This document shows positions 23,745 through 34,913 of a stretch of 64,000 nucleotides of DNA, piece after piece. The notes under the pieces were generated by a model. That model made no database searches. It was not told where the DNA came from and saw nothing but the letters and a program-made list of their open reading frames with translations. Positions within the stretch are counted from its first letter, which is position 1; every line of letters starts with the position of its first letter. A program made the position numbers and the translations under genes. The DNA is from Eurosta solidaginis (lineage: Eukaryota > Arthropoda > Insecta > Diptera > Tephritidae), in contig NC_090323.1 in the NCBI RefSeq assembly GCF_040869045.1, forward strand, positions 155,206,426 through 155,270,425, given 5' to 3'.

Positions 23745-26700
23745 AATAAGGGAGACTTAGTTCGGGTGTAACCGAACATTACATACTCAGCTGAAAGCAT
23801 TGGAGACAAAATAAGGGAAAATCACCATGTAGGAAAATGAACCTAGGGTAACCCTGGAATGTGTTTGTACGACATGTGTATCAAATGGAAGGTATTAAAG
23901 AGTATTTTAAAAGGAAGTGGGCCATAGTTCTTTAGGTGGACGCCATTTCGGGATATCGCCATAAAGGTGGACCAGGGGTGACTTTAGAATTTGTTTGTAC
24001 GATATGGGTATCAAATGAAAGGTGTTAGTGAGTATTTAAAAAGGATTGGCCTTATTTCTATTGGTGGACGCCTTTTCGAGATATCGCCACAAAGGAGGCC
24101 CAGGGGTGACTCTAGAATGTGTTTGTACGATATGGGAATCAAACGAAAGGTATTAATGAGTATTTTTAAAGGGAGTGAGCCTTAGTTCTATAGGTGGACG
24201 CCTTTTCGAGATATCGCCGTAAAGGTAGACCAGGGGTGACTCTAGAATGTGTTTGTACGATATGGGTATCAAATGAAAGGTGTTAGTGAGTATTTTAAAA
24301 GGAATTGGGCCTTAGTTCTATAGGTGGACGCCTTTTCGAGATATCGCCATAAAGGTGGTTCAGGGGTGACTCTAGAGTGTGTTTTTACGATATGGGTATC
24401 AAATGTAAGGTGTTAGTGAGAATTTTAAAAGGGAGTGGGCCATAGTTCTATAGGTGGACGCCTTTTCGAGATATCGCCGTAAAGGTGGACCAGGGGTAAC
24501 CCTAGAATGTTTTTGTACGATATGGGTATCAAATGAAAGGTGTTAATGAGTATTTTTAAAGGGAGTGGGCCTTAATTCTATAGCTGGACGCCTTTTCGAG
24601 GTATCACCATAGAGGTGGACCAGCGGTGACTATAGAATGCGTTTGTACGATATGGGTATCAAATGAAAGGTTTTAATGGGTATTTTAAAAGGGAGTGGGC
24701 CTTAGTTCTATAGGTGGACACGTTTTCGAGATATCGCCATAAAGGTGGATCAGGGCCGGCTCTAGAATTTGTTTGTACGATATGGGTATCAAATGAAAGG
24801 TGTTAATGAGTATTTTTAAAGGGAGTGGGCCTTAATTCTATAGCTGGACGCCTTTTCGAGGTATCGCCATAGAGGTAGACCAGCGGTGACTATAGAATGC
24901 GTTTGTACGATACGGGTATCAAATGAAAGGTTTTAATGGGTATTTTAAAAGGGATTGGGCCTTAGTTCTATAGGTGGACGCTTTTTCGAGATATCGCCGT
25001 AAAGGTGGACCAGAATGTGTTTGTACGATATGGGTATCAAATGAAAGGTGTTAATGAGTATTTTTAAAGGGAGTGGGCCTTAGTTCTATAGGTGGACGGC
25101 TTTTCGAGATATCGCCGTAAAGGTGGACCAGAATGTGTTTGTACGATATGGGTATCAAATGAAAGGTGTTAATGAGAATTTTAAGAGTGAATGGGCCTTA
25201 GATCTATAGGTGGACACCTTTTCCAGATATCGCCATAAAGGTGGACCGGGGGTTTTTACGATATGGTTATCAAATGAAAGGTGTTAATGAGTATTTTAAA
25301 AGGGAGTGGGTCTTAGTTCTATAGGTGGACGCCTTTTCGAGATATCGCCATAAAGGTGGACCAGGGGTGACTGTAGAATGTGTTTGTACGATATGGGTAT
25401 CAAATGAAATGTGTTAATGAGAATTTTAAAAGGGAGTGGGCCTTAGTTCTATAGGTGGACGCCTTTTCGAGATATCGCCATAAAGGTGGACCAGGGGTGA
25501 CTCTAGAATGTGTTTGTACGATATGGGTATCAAATGAAAGGTGTTAATCAGAATTTTAAAAGGGAGTGGGCCTTAGTTCTATAGGTGCACGCCATTTCGG
25601 GATATCGCCATAAAGGTGGACCAGGGGTGACTCTAGAATGTGTTTGTACGATACGGGAATCAAACGACAGGTGTTAATGAGTATTTTTAAAGGGAGTGGG
25701 CCTTAGTTATATAGGTGGACGCCTTTTCGAGATATCGCCATAAAGGTGGACCAGGGGTGACTCTAGAATGTGTTTGTACGATATGGGTATCAAATGAAAG
25801 GTGTTAATGAGAATTTGAAAAGGGAATGGGCCTTAGTTCTATAGGTGGACACCTCTTTCAGATATCGCCATAAAGGTGGACCGGGGGTTTTTACGGTATG
25901 GGTATCAAATGAAAGGTGTTGATGAGTATTTTAAAAGGGAGTGGGTCTTAGTTCTATAGGTGGATGCCTTTTCGAGATATCGCCATAAAGGTGGACCAGG
26001 GGTGACTCTAGAATGTGTTTTTACGATATGGGTATCAAATGAAAGAGAATTTTAAAAGGGAGTAGGCCTTAGTTCTATAGGTGGACGCCTTTTCAAGATA
26101 TCACCATAAAGGTGGACCAGGGGTGACTCTAGAATGTGTTTGTACGATATGGGTATCAAATGAAAGGTGTTAATCAGAATTTTAAAAGGTAGTGGGCCTT
26201 AGTTCTATAGGTGGACACCTTTTTCAGATATCCCCATAAAGGTGGACCGGGAGTTTTTACGATATGGGTATCACATGAAGGTGTTAATGAGTATTTTAAA
26301 AGGTAGTGGGTTCTAGTTCTGTAGGTGGACGCCTTTTCGAGATATCGCCATAAAAGTGGACCAGGGGTGACTCTAGAATGTGTTTGTACGATATGGGTAT
26401 CAAATGAAAGGTTGTTAATGAGAATTTTAAAAGGGAGTGGGCCTTAGTTCTATAGGTGGACGCCTTTTCAAGATATCGCCATAAAGGTGGACCAGGGGTG
26501 ACTCTAGAATGCCCTTCTTACGATATGGGTATCAAATGAAAGGCGTTAATGAGGGTTTTAAAAGGGAGTGGCCCAAATGTGGACCAGGGTGACCCGGAAT
26601 ATCATCTGTCGGGTACCGCTAATTTATTTATATATCTAATACCACGAAGAGTATTCTTGCCAAGATGCCAAGGGCTTTTGATCTCGCCCTGCAGAACTTT

Positions 26701-27898
26701 TTAATTTTCTTCTACTTAACATGGTAGGTGTCCACCACCCATTTTACAAAGTTTTTTCTAAAAGTTATATCTTGCTTTAATAAACCAATCCAATTACCAT
26801 ATTTCATCCCTTTTATCGTAGTTGGTATAGAATTATTGGCATTTTTTTTAATTTTCGTAATTTTCGATATCGAAAAAGTGGGCGTGGTCATAGTCGGATT
26901 TCGGCCATTTTTTATACCAAGATAAAGTGAGTTCAGATAAGTACGTGAACTAAGTTTAGTAAAGATATATCGATTTTTGCTCAAGTTATCGTGTTAACGG
27001 CCGAGCGGAAGGACATACGGTCGACTGTGTATAAAAAACTGGGCGTGGATTGAACCGATTTCGCCCATTTTCACAGAAAAAACTTATCGTCATAGAATCT
27101 ATGCCCCTACCGAATTTCACAAAGGTTGGTAAATTTTTGTTCGACTTATGGCATTAAAAGTATTCTAGACAAATTAAATGAAAAAGGGCGGAGCCACGCT
27201 CATTTTGAAAGTTTCTTTTATTTTTGTATTTTGTTGCACCATATCATTACTGGAGTTGAATGTTGACATAATTTACTTATATAGTGTAAAGATATTAAAT
27301 TTCTTTTTAAAATTTGACTTTAAAAATATCATCCCGATTTTGCCAATTTTTATTTAGCAACATATATAGTAATAGTAGTAACGTTCCTGCCAAATTTCAT
27401 TATGATATATTCAACCACTGCCAAATTACAGTTTGCAAAACTTTTAAATTACCTTCTTTTAAAAGTGGGCGGTGCTACGCCCTTTGTCATAATTTTACTA
27501 ATATTCTATTCTGTGCCATAAGATCAATCCACCTACCAAGTTTCATCGCTTTATACGTCTTTGGTAATGAATTACCGAATTTTTTCGGTTTTTCGAAATT
27601 TTAGATATCGAAAAAGTGGGCGTGGTTATAGTCCGATATCCTTCATTTTTAAAAGCGATCTGAGATGAGTGCCCAGGAACTTACATACCAAATTTCGTCA
27701 AGATACCTCAAAATTTACTCAAGTTATCGTGTTAACGGGCAGACGGACGGACGGACATGGCTCAATCAAATTTTTTTTCGATACTGATGATTTTGATATA
27801 TGGAAGTCTATATCTATCTCGATTCCTTTATACCTGTACAACCAACCGTTATCCAATTATAGTTAATATACTCTGTATGCAAAGCACGCTGAGTATAA
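23745..27898 (-). mobile_element. DINE-like element 4 with large satellite core
   Basis: Inverse orientation: the 3' hairpin end (TTAGTTCGGGTGTAACCGAA) is on the left and the 5' end (CACGCTGAGTATAAA) on the right. The (GTCY)n tract is at about 27735-27760 and the palindrome TTTTCGATATCGAAAA at 26861-26876. The body carries CACGCCC/GGGCGTGG blocks. It lies in the first large bestrophin intron, ending about 350 bp before the next exon. No transposition protein is encoded. Confidence 0.75.
23840..26590 (-). repeat. 127-bp satellite array 4
   Basis: About 22 monomers in the minus orientation (CAGGGGTGACTCTAGAATG, ACGATATGGGTATCAAATG). Shortened monomers in which GGTGGACC is joined directly to AGAATG or GGGGGTTTTTACGATATGG recur near 25010, 25130, 25250, 25880 and 26240, which shows local block duplications. 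The last unit reads into the element body at about 26580. Confidence 0.9.
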
Positions 27899-28068
27899 AA
27901 ATAGTTCAGTGGCTATGTGCATCGTACAGTCCACGACCTCACAGTTTACCTTCGTTAAAGTAATTACATAGCAATATTGGCTGGGTTTGTTTATTAATGC
28001 TTTAAAAAAATATTCATTTGAGGCGTTTCTCGCGAGTAGATCTGTAATACTCACATAACTTCAATAAA

Positions 28069-28216
28069 TGTGACCCGACCTATGAAAAGGTGGCGTATGA
28101 CTCAAAAAAGAAGCAACTGTTAAAGATAAACAATGCATTTCTTCAGTTTCTTAGTAGTTTTTCTTTTGCATTATTTTTTTTGAGTCATAAGCCACCTTTT
28201 CATAGGCCGGGTCACA
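28069..28216. mobile_element. 148-bp MITE with 41-bp inverted repeats
   Basis: The left arm starts TGTGACCCGACCTATGAAAA and the right arm is its inverse with about two mismatches. The core is ~65 bp and non-coding. It ends only 36 bp before the bestrophin exon at 28253, so it sits where the branch point of that intron would normally be. Superfamily is not assignable; a clear target duplication is not visible. Confidence 0.8.
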
Positions 28217-28252
28217 TATATTATAATTTATGTCTTTGATGTTTTCTTGCAG

Positions 28253-28439
28253 AATTTTTACTAAAGTTCGCATATATTTCGGCGCCCAAGGCGAAAGTAT
28301 ACCAATGTCATTTGTGTTAGGTTTCTATGTAAATAAGGTGGTGCAACGTTGGTGGGAGCAATACAGATTATTGCCATGGCCAGACACATTGGCGCTATTT
28401 ATCAGCGCAGCTATACCAAATTCAAGCGGTGGAGTTAAT
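28253..28439 (+). CDS. Best: Bestrophin, exon with the pore neck
   Basis: Acceptor TTTTCTTGCAG ends at 28252; donor is GTAAGT at 28440. The first base completes the Ile codon split at 21840; the rest is 62 codons in phase 0. It encodes IYFGAQGESIPMSFVLGFYV then RWWEQYRLLPWPDTLALFIS. The motif I-P-x-S-F-x-x-G-F carries the three hydrophobic neck residues known in BEST1 (Ile76, Phe80, Phe84), all conserved. RWW.QY..LPWPD is a bestrophin signature. The channel should therefore have an intact gate. The expected Cys-containing LYCDSY motif of vertebrate BEST1 is IYFGAQ here, a point for paralogue assignment. It is separated from the next exon by a 78-bp intron. Confidence 0.95.
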
Positions 28440-28517
28440 GTAAGTAGCTTAGAAATCAAATTTAATAACAAACAGTATGATACTTAACATTAAAAATTAT
28501 AATCTCCCCTCCCACAG

Positions 28518-28886
28518 AACGAAACCGGACGCTTAATGCGTCGTAATATAATGCGTTATATGGTGCTTGCGTACGTGATTACCCTACAACGTATTTCGCT
28601 ACGCGTGAAACGTCGCTTCCCTACAACGCAACATCTCGTGGATGCTGGTCTCATGCACGAGTCTGAATCGAAAATTTTCGATGCATTTAATGCCAAAAGT
28701 CCCATGTCTAAGTACTGGATGCCACTGGTATGGGCTACAAATATTATAAATCGTGCACGTAAGGATGGTTTCATATCATCTGATCAAATTGTACAAACAA
28801 TATTGATGGAATTATCTGATATACGTAGACGTTTGGGTGGTCTAATTGGTTATGATACAGTGTGCGTGCCGCTAGTTTATACGCAG
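28518..28886 (+). CDS. Best: Bestrophin, central cytosolic/membrane exon
   Basis: Acceptor CCTCCCACAG ends at 28517; donor is GTGGGT at 28887; 123 codons, phase 0 at both ends. It begins NETGRLMRRNIMRYMVLAYV and runs through RVKRRFPTTQHLVDAGLM and YWMPLVWATNIINRARKDG to IGYDTVCVPLVYTQ. These match the conserved bestrophin order: GR..RRT..RY, KRFP...HLV.AG, W.P..WA..., and YD...VPLVYTQ. No frameshift or stop. The exon junction after VYTQ is at the same place as in other bestrophin genes as far as I recall. Confidence 0.95.
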
Positions 28887-29224
28887 GTGGGTAGTAGCCG
28901 AATGTTCATTAGCAATTAAGCAATTAAAAAGTGATGCGTCGTTAAATTAATTTTTTTAATTTTATTTTTTTTTTTAATTTAAATACACAATACAACAAAA
29001 TTATAAATTTTTCTTGCAATAGCGTAAACATGGTATTTTTCGTAAAGCGGACTTCATACAGAATACATTTATGGCCTAGCACGTCTGAGTTTTTTAAACG
29101 GTTTTATTTAGCTTGACTTGACATGCTGGCTGGCTGCCCGGCATGAATTTTGTAATTGAAATTTAAGTAACTTCCCGATAAGCTACAAGCTTGAAACATG
29201 GTTCAGAACCCAATGACGATGCAA

Positions 29225-29705
29225 TAACAAGAAAAAAAACTCCGATACGTGGCGCATGGATCGAAATATTTCAAAAAATCGTATATGTGTTCCAATTTGG
29301 TTCATATTTGGAACACATAATACATACAAGAATATAAAGATACCTATGAAGAAAAATCGCCGCTAGGTGGCGCAAGGATCGATATATTAAAAAAATCGTA
29401 TTTGTGGTCCAATTTGGTTCATATTTGGAACACATAATACATACAAGAATAGAAAGAGACCTATGAAGAAAGCCCGCCGCTAGGTGGCGCAAGGATTGAG
29501 ATATTAAAACTACTCGTATTTATGGTTCGATTTGGCTCAAATTTGAAACACATAATACATACATAAATAGAAAACGGCCTGTGAAAAAAATCGCCGCTAG
29601 GTATTTGTGGTCCAATTTGGTCCATATTTGGAACTCATAATACATACATGAATAGAAAGTGACCTATGACGTCCGATTTGGCTCATATTTGGAACAAATA
29701 ATACA
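29225..29705 (+). repeat. Tandem repeat, ~117-bp unit, about four copies
   Basis: CGCCGCTAGGTGGCGCAAGG recurs at about 29358, 29475 and (truncated) 29591, each followed by TTTGGTTCATATTTGGAACA and AATACATACA. It lies in the intron after the 28518-28886 exon. Unrelated to the 127-bp satellite. Confidence 0.85.
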
Positions 29706-29932
29706 TACAGTCCGGTAGAAGTGACATCAAAATATTTTGGAGTTCGAGGAGGGGCAAGCATACGTGGCGCGGTGTCGAGTAAAGTCTTTGTAAGGTTTAT
29801 GTGTTGACGACTTAGATTGTAACAAATTGTCAGGAAAGACTCATTGTAATAATGAGCCACTAAATGAACTAAATAGAATGAGAAATAGTAGCCAATTAAA
29901 TAAAGACTAAACACTTGAAAATAAAATAATTA

Positions 29933-30345
29933 AAAAAATTCTTTAAGTTAAACGGTTTTATTGAAAACAATAGTTACATTAAGTAATAATAATACTAAAA
30001 GCTAGAAAATAATTAGGTAGGTCTTAGGTACTAGTCATCACACTCCTCATCAATCTATGGCGTTGATCAGACAATTAAATAAAAGCGTTGGACGCGTCAA
30101 ATTACTATTGATAGTCATATATAAGACCAACTGAACCTTAATAAGGTTATGCTATCCTCACATTTTTAAAAATTTCATTCGCCTAACGCTTTTAGTTAAT
30201 TGTCTGATCAATGCGCTAGATTGATGAGGAGTGTGATGACTAGTACCTAGGACCTACCTAATTATTTTCTAGCTTTTAGTATTATTATTACGTCATGTAA
30301 TTATTGTTTCCAATAAAACCGTTTAGCTTAAAATTTTTTTTAAAT
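29933..30345. repeat. Foldback element with ~150-bp inverted arms
   Basis: The left arm (about 29933-30092) and right arm (about 30181-30345) are near-perfect inverses. Shared stretches include AAACGGTTTTATTG, AAAGCTAGAAAATAATTAGG and CATCACACTCCTCATCAATC. The loop is about 90 bp. The single-stranded form would be a very long stem. No ORF. The 350 bp between it and the next exon shows only AT-rich intron sequence. Confidence 0.85.
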
Positions 30346-30692
30346 TATTTTATTTATAGTTGCACTTAAGCAGTGCTGAGGTGGCCTTTGGCCAACTTGT
30401 AGAGAATTTGGAAAATTTGCAAGCAAATATTATTTCTTATAACTTATCTGCATATTTTACACTTATACATTGACTTACCATCTTCAAGCTTTCCGAATTA
30501 AAAAAGCAAAGTACGTTTTTAGCAACATGTTGCAGCAACTTTATGATGTTTTGGAAAAAATGTGAAAAAAGTAGCATGTTTATTATGTTACAAGATTTCT
30601 GTTGTACAGTGTTGTTTATATTTAACTATGTCTTTATTTATTTATTGTTTGTGATGTGCCATTAATTTTTCGTTTAATTGTTTAATTTTCAG

Positions 30693-30812
30693 GTTGTGAC
30701 ATTAGTTTTGTATACGTATTTTATAGCTGCTTTGGTGGGCCGACAAATGTTGCCAAATATGCACGATGAGAAAGATGCAGACCTATACTTCCCACTTTTC
30801 ACAGTATTACAA
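30693..30812 (+). CDS. Best: Bestrophin, exon with fourth membrane segment
   Basis: Acceptor TTTAATTTTCAG ends at 30692; donor is GTGAGT at 30813; 40 codons, phase 0. It encodes VVTLVLYTYFIAALVGRQML then a short acidic linker and PLFTVLQ. In bestrophins VVT..VY.FF...LVGRQ and VFTFLQ flank a variable extracellular or lumenal loop; the loop here (PNMHDEKDADLYF) is shorter than in vertebrate BEST1. The following intron is 8.7 kb and contains a LINE fragment, a DNA transposon, minisatellites and a DINE-like copy. Confidence 0.93.
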
Positions 30813-30819
30813 GTGAGTA

Positions 30820-31222
30820 TCAACTAGAAGAGTTCTATTTATAATAATAACCAAGATCCGTTTTCTCCATCTTCCGTTATTCTCTTATCTATGAGTTAAT
30901 GCAAATTTCGTTTTCTCCATGCTAACTGAAGCTTGGCGTCTGAGTTAAGTTCATGGAAAAAGTTAAACAAAAGTCAGCTGTTTCGATAGTTTTCGTGTAT
31001 TCACAATAGATTTTTGCGATTTGTTCTACAAATTATTCACATTTATAAATTTAACGACGGGTTGGTAACCCTGTGTTGATAAAAACCAAAATTTCAAATG
31101 AACCTATCTCATAGAAGACCTAACTTAACTGGAGATGGTGAAATTGGCCCTAAATTGAACACCAAGTATTCGCAGGGTAGGAGTATCTCTCACACTACGG
31201 CCAGTTATCGAAAAAAAAGAAA
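30820..31222 (+). other. Intron sequence without recognised element
   Basis: AT-rich and without a convincing ORF. Nothing further is supportable. Confidence 0.4.
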
Positions 31223-31400
31223 TACATTACTTACTTAATTAGCGCTTAACCTTTTGAACGATTATGGCCTCCAACAAGGCGCGCCAGTCGCTTCTTCGTT
31301 CTGCCAACTTGCGCCAATTGATCACACCAAGAGAGCTGTCAAGTCGTGCATGGGTAACCAACTCTGACATTTTCTGGGCCATCGCCATAGACACATATTC
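31223..31400 (-). mobile_element. RTE-like LINE, short 3' fragment
   Basis: Inverse of the terminal GGTTAAGCGCTAATTAAGTAA and of the CAGTTGGCAGAACGAAGAAG-type region of the 40.5-kb family. About 180 bp only, diverged. Confidence 0.65.
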
Positions 31401-31689
31401 AGCTTTTCTCCTATGAACATATAAAATGAAAGAATAAAGTAATGCACACTAGTTTGACTTGTTTGACATAAACTTGTAGGAGACCGCAGTAAGGTTTTTT
31501 CTTACCGGGTATATTTGTTTTTCGAATCAAAAAAGTTCAGGTCAATCAAATCGTGTTATGTAAAAGTTTTTTGGTTCTCGGGGACCCCATAGTATACGCA
31601 TAAGTAATCATAACCTCACCTTTTATCTGGTATATATTGACTTTCATTCTTTACGTAAAAACAAGTAAGGAGGGGACTGTCTTCGGCTA

Positions 31690-32115
31690 TGCAGACCGTA
31701 TGGCCAAAGCAGTATAGCATCATTAAATATAAGGCAAACGAACTTTATGGTTCCGTGCCTGAGCTTTGAAAGAGATCTTTAGGGCCACACTAAGGCAAGG
31801 GTGCGAAAATGGCAGAGCAGAGTATACACGTGTATACCGATGCATCCAAATAAATGGCAGTGGTGTGTTCTGCTGACTACTGTGTCGATCCAGAAATGAG
31901 TAGATCCCGCGGGCTGCCAAATCACTTCAGTGTCTTTCAGGCGGAAATATAGCCGTGAAGTAAGCAGCAAAAGTTCTTCAGGAAGCGTGCTTAAGCTGCA
32001 CTCGCGTCTTTATATATATTGATAGTCAGGTAGCGATCAGGGCAATAATCTCACACAGTATTTCCTCAACAAGTGTCCTGAAATGCAAAGAAGAGAGACT
32101 TCGCTCTGAATATAT
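31690..32115 (+). pseudogene. LINE RNase H domain remnant
   Basis: Across frames one reads VYTDAS near 31831, an FQAEI-like motif near 31935 followed by AAKVLQEACLSC, and YIDSQVAIRAI near 32020. These are the D-x-S, E and D-S-x motifs, in order, of the RNase H domain at the end of I/R1/Loa/Jockey-group LINE ORF2. Stops and frameshifts make it a remnant. The same domain, from a different copy, occurs at 63845-64000. Confidence 0.65.
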
Positions 32116-32727
32116 TTGTTAAAGTCACAGCCTTTTTCCGGATGTATTGGCTTAGGTCCAGATCGTTCCGGTATCGTAGAGTATATTTGCGCTTAGGCAG
32201 ATATTATAGTTATGGGAAACCAGTTGGCGTTTTATTCGCAAATTCTTTCGTCGTCACTTTATCACTGATAGTTTGATCATCGCTAAAACAAAACAATAGA
32301 AATTAATAAAATATTTCCTTTACTTTAGTGTCTATAACCATCATTATCAATGAGCTGATTAGGTTTTGGCATTATATGAAAGTAAAATGACAATATTGAC
32401 AGGCGTTTGAGTAATTGCTTATTACACTGGTTTACAGCCGAAATGCACCAGAGACGCCATTATGAAATTCCTGTGTAAAATCACCCCCTGGTTCCGAAAA
32501 TCAAGGCTATTTTTAATTCTATGGTAACGTTTTTGAGATATTTACAAATAACCGTTTTTTCAAAAAAAAAAAAAAAAAAAATTGGGTCCACTTAATCATA
32601 TATATCTCAAGAAGGAATTGAGCAATTCCAAAACGGTTTCAAGCTTTTAAAAGGTAATAAAATTTGCATAAATTCTGCATATTGGTCATCATTTTCCTTA
32701 TTTGCGGTCCCGCAAAAATCCCTTCCT

Positions 32728-33340
32728 TTATTTTTGCTTCTGAAATCTCTGGAAAATTGTCTTCAAATGATGAAAAGCTTCTTCGTCTTCTTTATCCAAA
32801 GCCTTGACAAAGTTTTTGATAAGGCCGAGCTTGATGTGGAGCGGAGGTTGAATTATTGTTTCCTTCTTTATAAGTGGGGAATATTTTATGTTATCCACCC
32901 CACCTTTAAAATCGATTCGTTCTGGCCAATCCTTTATGATGTAGTGGTCTTGACGAGCTCGGCTATCCCATTTGCATAGAAAGCAACGGCATTTTGTGTA
33001 ACCACTTTGTAGACCACATAGCATTCCAATGACTTTAAGATCGGCACATATTTTCAAATCATGTTCTTCATATTTGATTAATTTGAGCAATTATTGCATT
33101 ATCTCATACGTTTCCTTCGTACTTACTGCATGCGCGATCGGGATAGACGGCTTTTGGTTGCCAATATGCAATAATACGGCCTTTAAACTTAATTGAATCA
33201 CCAAACTGTTTGAATAGACCAGCAATGTCTTTGCAGTAACAAACACTGTCCTCCTTCGTATAGTACTTCGAAAATTGTTCGTGACGAGTTCTATAATAAG
33301 TCACGTTAACATCGGATGAAACAAATTTAAATTGTTGCAT
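32728..33340 (-). pseudogene. Transposon-encoded protein, C-terminal part, two fragments
   Basis: The downstream fragment (33090 to 32728) contains ADLKVIGMLCGLQSGYTKCR, then CFLCKWDSRARQDHYIIKDW and PPLHIKLGLIKNFVKAL. The upstream fragment (33340 to 33104) contains YYRTRHEQFSKYYTKEDSVC and YWQPKAVYPDRACSKYEG. From memory this CFLC-WDSR / PPLHIKLGL..FVKA arrangement belongs to a protein family found in many copies in insect and cnidarian genomes and thought to be transposon-derived; function is not established by me. The two fragments are separated by a stop and frame change, so the copy is dead. Confidence 0.65.
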
Positions 33341-33466
33341 ACGAGAGGCGTGTAGTTCGGCCTTTTCCTTTGATCATTCCAAATCCCTTATCCAATCATT
33401 GAGTTGTGCTTGTGACAAAGAGTTTCTTGCATTTTCCGTTTGAAATCCAGTAGAACATGATGCCGC

Positions 33467-34032
33467 CTAATCAGATACTGCTGTTGACAATGAAACTGGA
33501 ACCGGAACTAAAGTTAAATTTGATTCTGGCAATGTAGCTTCCGTTGAATTTAGTTCTGGAAATGACACTGTAGATACGCTCGCATAGGTTGACAATGAAA
33601 TTGGAGCCGGAACTAAAGTTAAATTTGATTCTGGCAATGTAGCTTCCGTTGAATTTAGTTCTGGTAATGACACTGTAGATACGCTCGCATAGGTTACTTT
33701 TCTTGACTTTCCAACCCCAGGTACTTTTGTAGTACAAATATAGCAGCCCGTTGAATGCAAGTTGGTTCCCTCCACTCCATTGGTGTAATAAATTTCATAT
33801 GTTATGCATTAAAAGGGAGCAAATTCCTAATTTTTACAAAGCACCTTTTTGTTCCCGTTTCCGATAAAATCAATTCGACTCGACATGTGGTGTACACAGT
33901 ATTCGGTGTCCATGGCTTGCCATTGTTTATAGGTTCAATTCCAATATACTTATAGTATGTAACTTTCAAAGGATTTGAAACCATACGTCGCATCCTTTTA
34001 ACGATAAATTGACCGCAGATGAAACAGAACAT
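33467..34032 (-). pseudogene. Transposon-internal ORF fragments with a 102-bp tandem duplication
   Basis: Fragment one (34032 to 33802) starts MFCFICGQF, a possible half zinc finger, and continues PINNGKPWTPNTVYTTCRVE. Fragment two (33775 to 33467) holds two copies of a ~34-residue unit (TYASVSTVS.PELNSTEATL), a DNA-level tandem repeat of about 102 bp at about 33490-33690. Both lie inside the TTATTA-flanked transposon and probably formed the N-terminal part of its protein. Confidence 0.5.
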
Positions 34033-34913
34033 ATCTGGATCATTTGTACACTCAAACTCTCGCGCCCTTTTATTTATATTATATGTTTAAGTAAATGACG
34101 GGTTATAAGCTGCAATTATAAACTGAACAGTAGCCGGAGAGGCTTGCAGATATTTTAAAGGAACAGGGCGGATGTACTATCATTTATATTTAGATCAAGT
34201 AAAAATTCAAGCCTACCTAGACAAAAAGGTTCCCGAGTTCTACAAAGAAAACACTACCTGCCTTAAAAATATGTTCTTGCTTGAAATGTACCTGGGTTTG
34301 AGAAAGCGACACTAAAGTTTTTTTTATCTAATAACTCTTCGAAAATCTACCTGCTAACTAACTGATATACGAATACTAACACATATGTACCAGTAGGGTA
34401 CTTAAGTATTAAATGAGTGCTTATAACTTTTGTATTAGTCCATCGATTTTGTTGAATGAAAGCTTATTTTTTGGTAATAAAACAGAGCTTAGAGAGAAAA
34501 AAAAAACTGCAAAAAAATAAAAAGTTTTCGAGATACTTCTCGCAAAGTGCAAATTTTTTTATATTTATACAAAAAAAAATTGAAAAAATCCGTAATGATT
34601 GTTCGTTATCTTTGAATCTGCAGAGCCTAGCAAAAGGTGTCGTATACACAGTTTATAGCAAATTTTATTTCCTTTTAACACCTTCAACCGTTTTGGAATT
34701 GCTCAATTCGTTATTGAGATATATATGATTAAGTGAACCAAATTTATTTAATTTTTTTTTTTTTAAATACGATAATTCGTAAATATCTCAAAAACGTTAT
34801 CATAGAATTAAAAATAACCTTGATTTCGGAATCAGGGGGTGATTTTACATAGGAATTTCATAATGGCGTCTCTGGTGCAGAAAAAAGTTGGAATTTGTGA
34901 TCCAGTGTTATTA

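Larger units (their letters stand above)
32425..34907 (-). mobile_element. DNA transposon with long inverted repeats and TTATTA duplication
   Basis: Inverted terminal repeats of about 240 bp start CACTGG (32425) and end CCAGTG (34907). They share GCACCAGAGACGCCATTATG, AAAATCACCCCCTG, GTTTTTGAGATATTTAC and GAATTGAGCAATTCCAAAAC. A perfect 6-bp duplication TTATTA flanks it (32419-32424 and 34908-34913). Remnants of a minus-strand protein lie between. Superfamily is not named with confidence; six-base duplications exclude several common groups. Confidence 0.85.

Noticed and set aside
28556..28774. Minus-strand ORF over the bestrophin exon
   Set aside because: Shadow of the 28518-28886 exon; no motif of its own.
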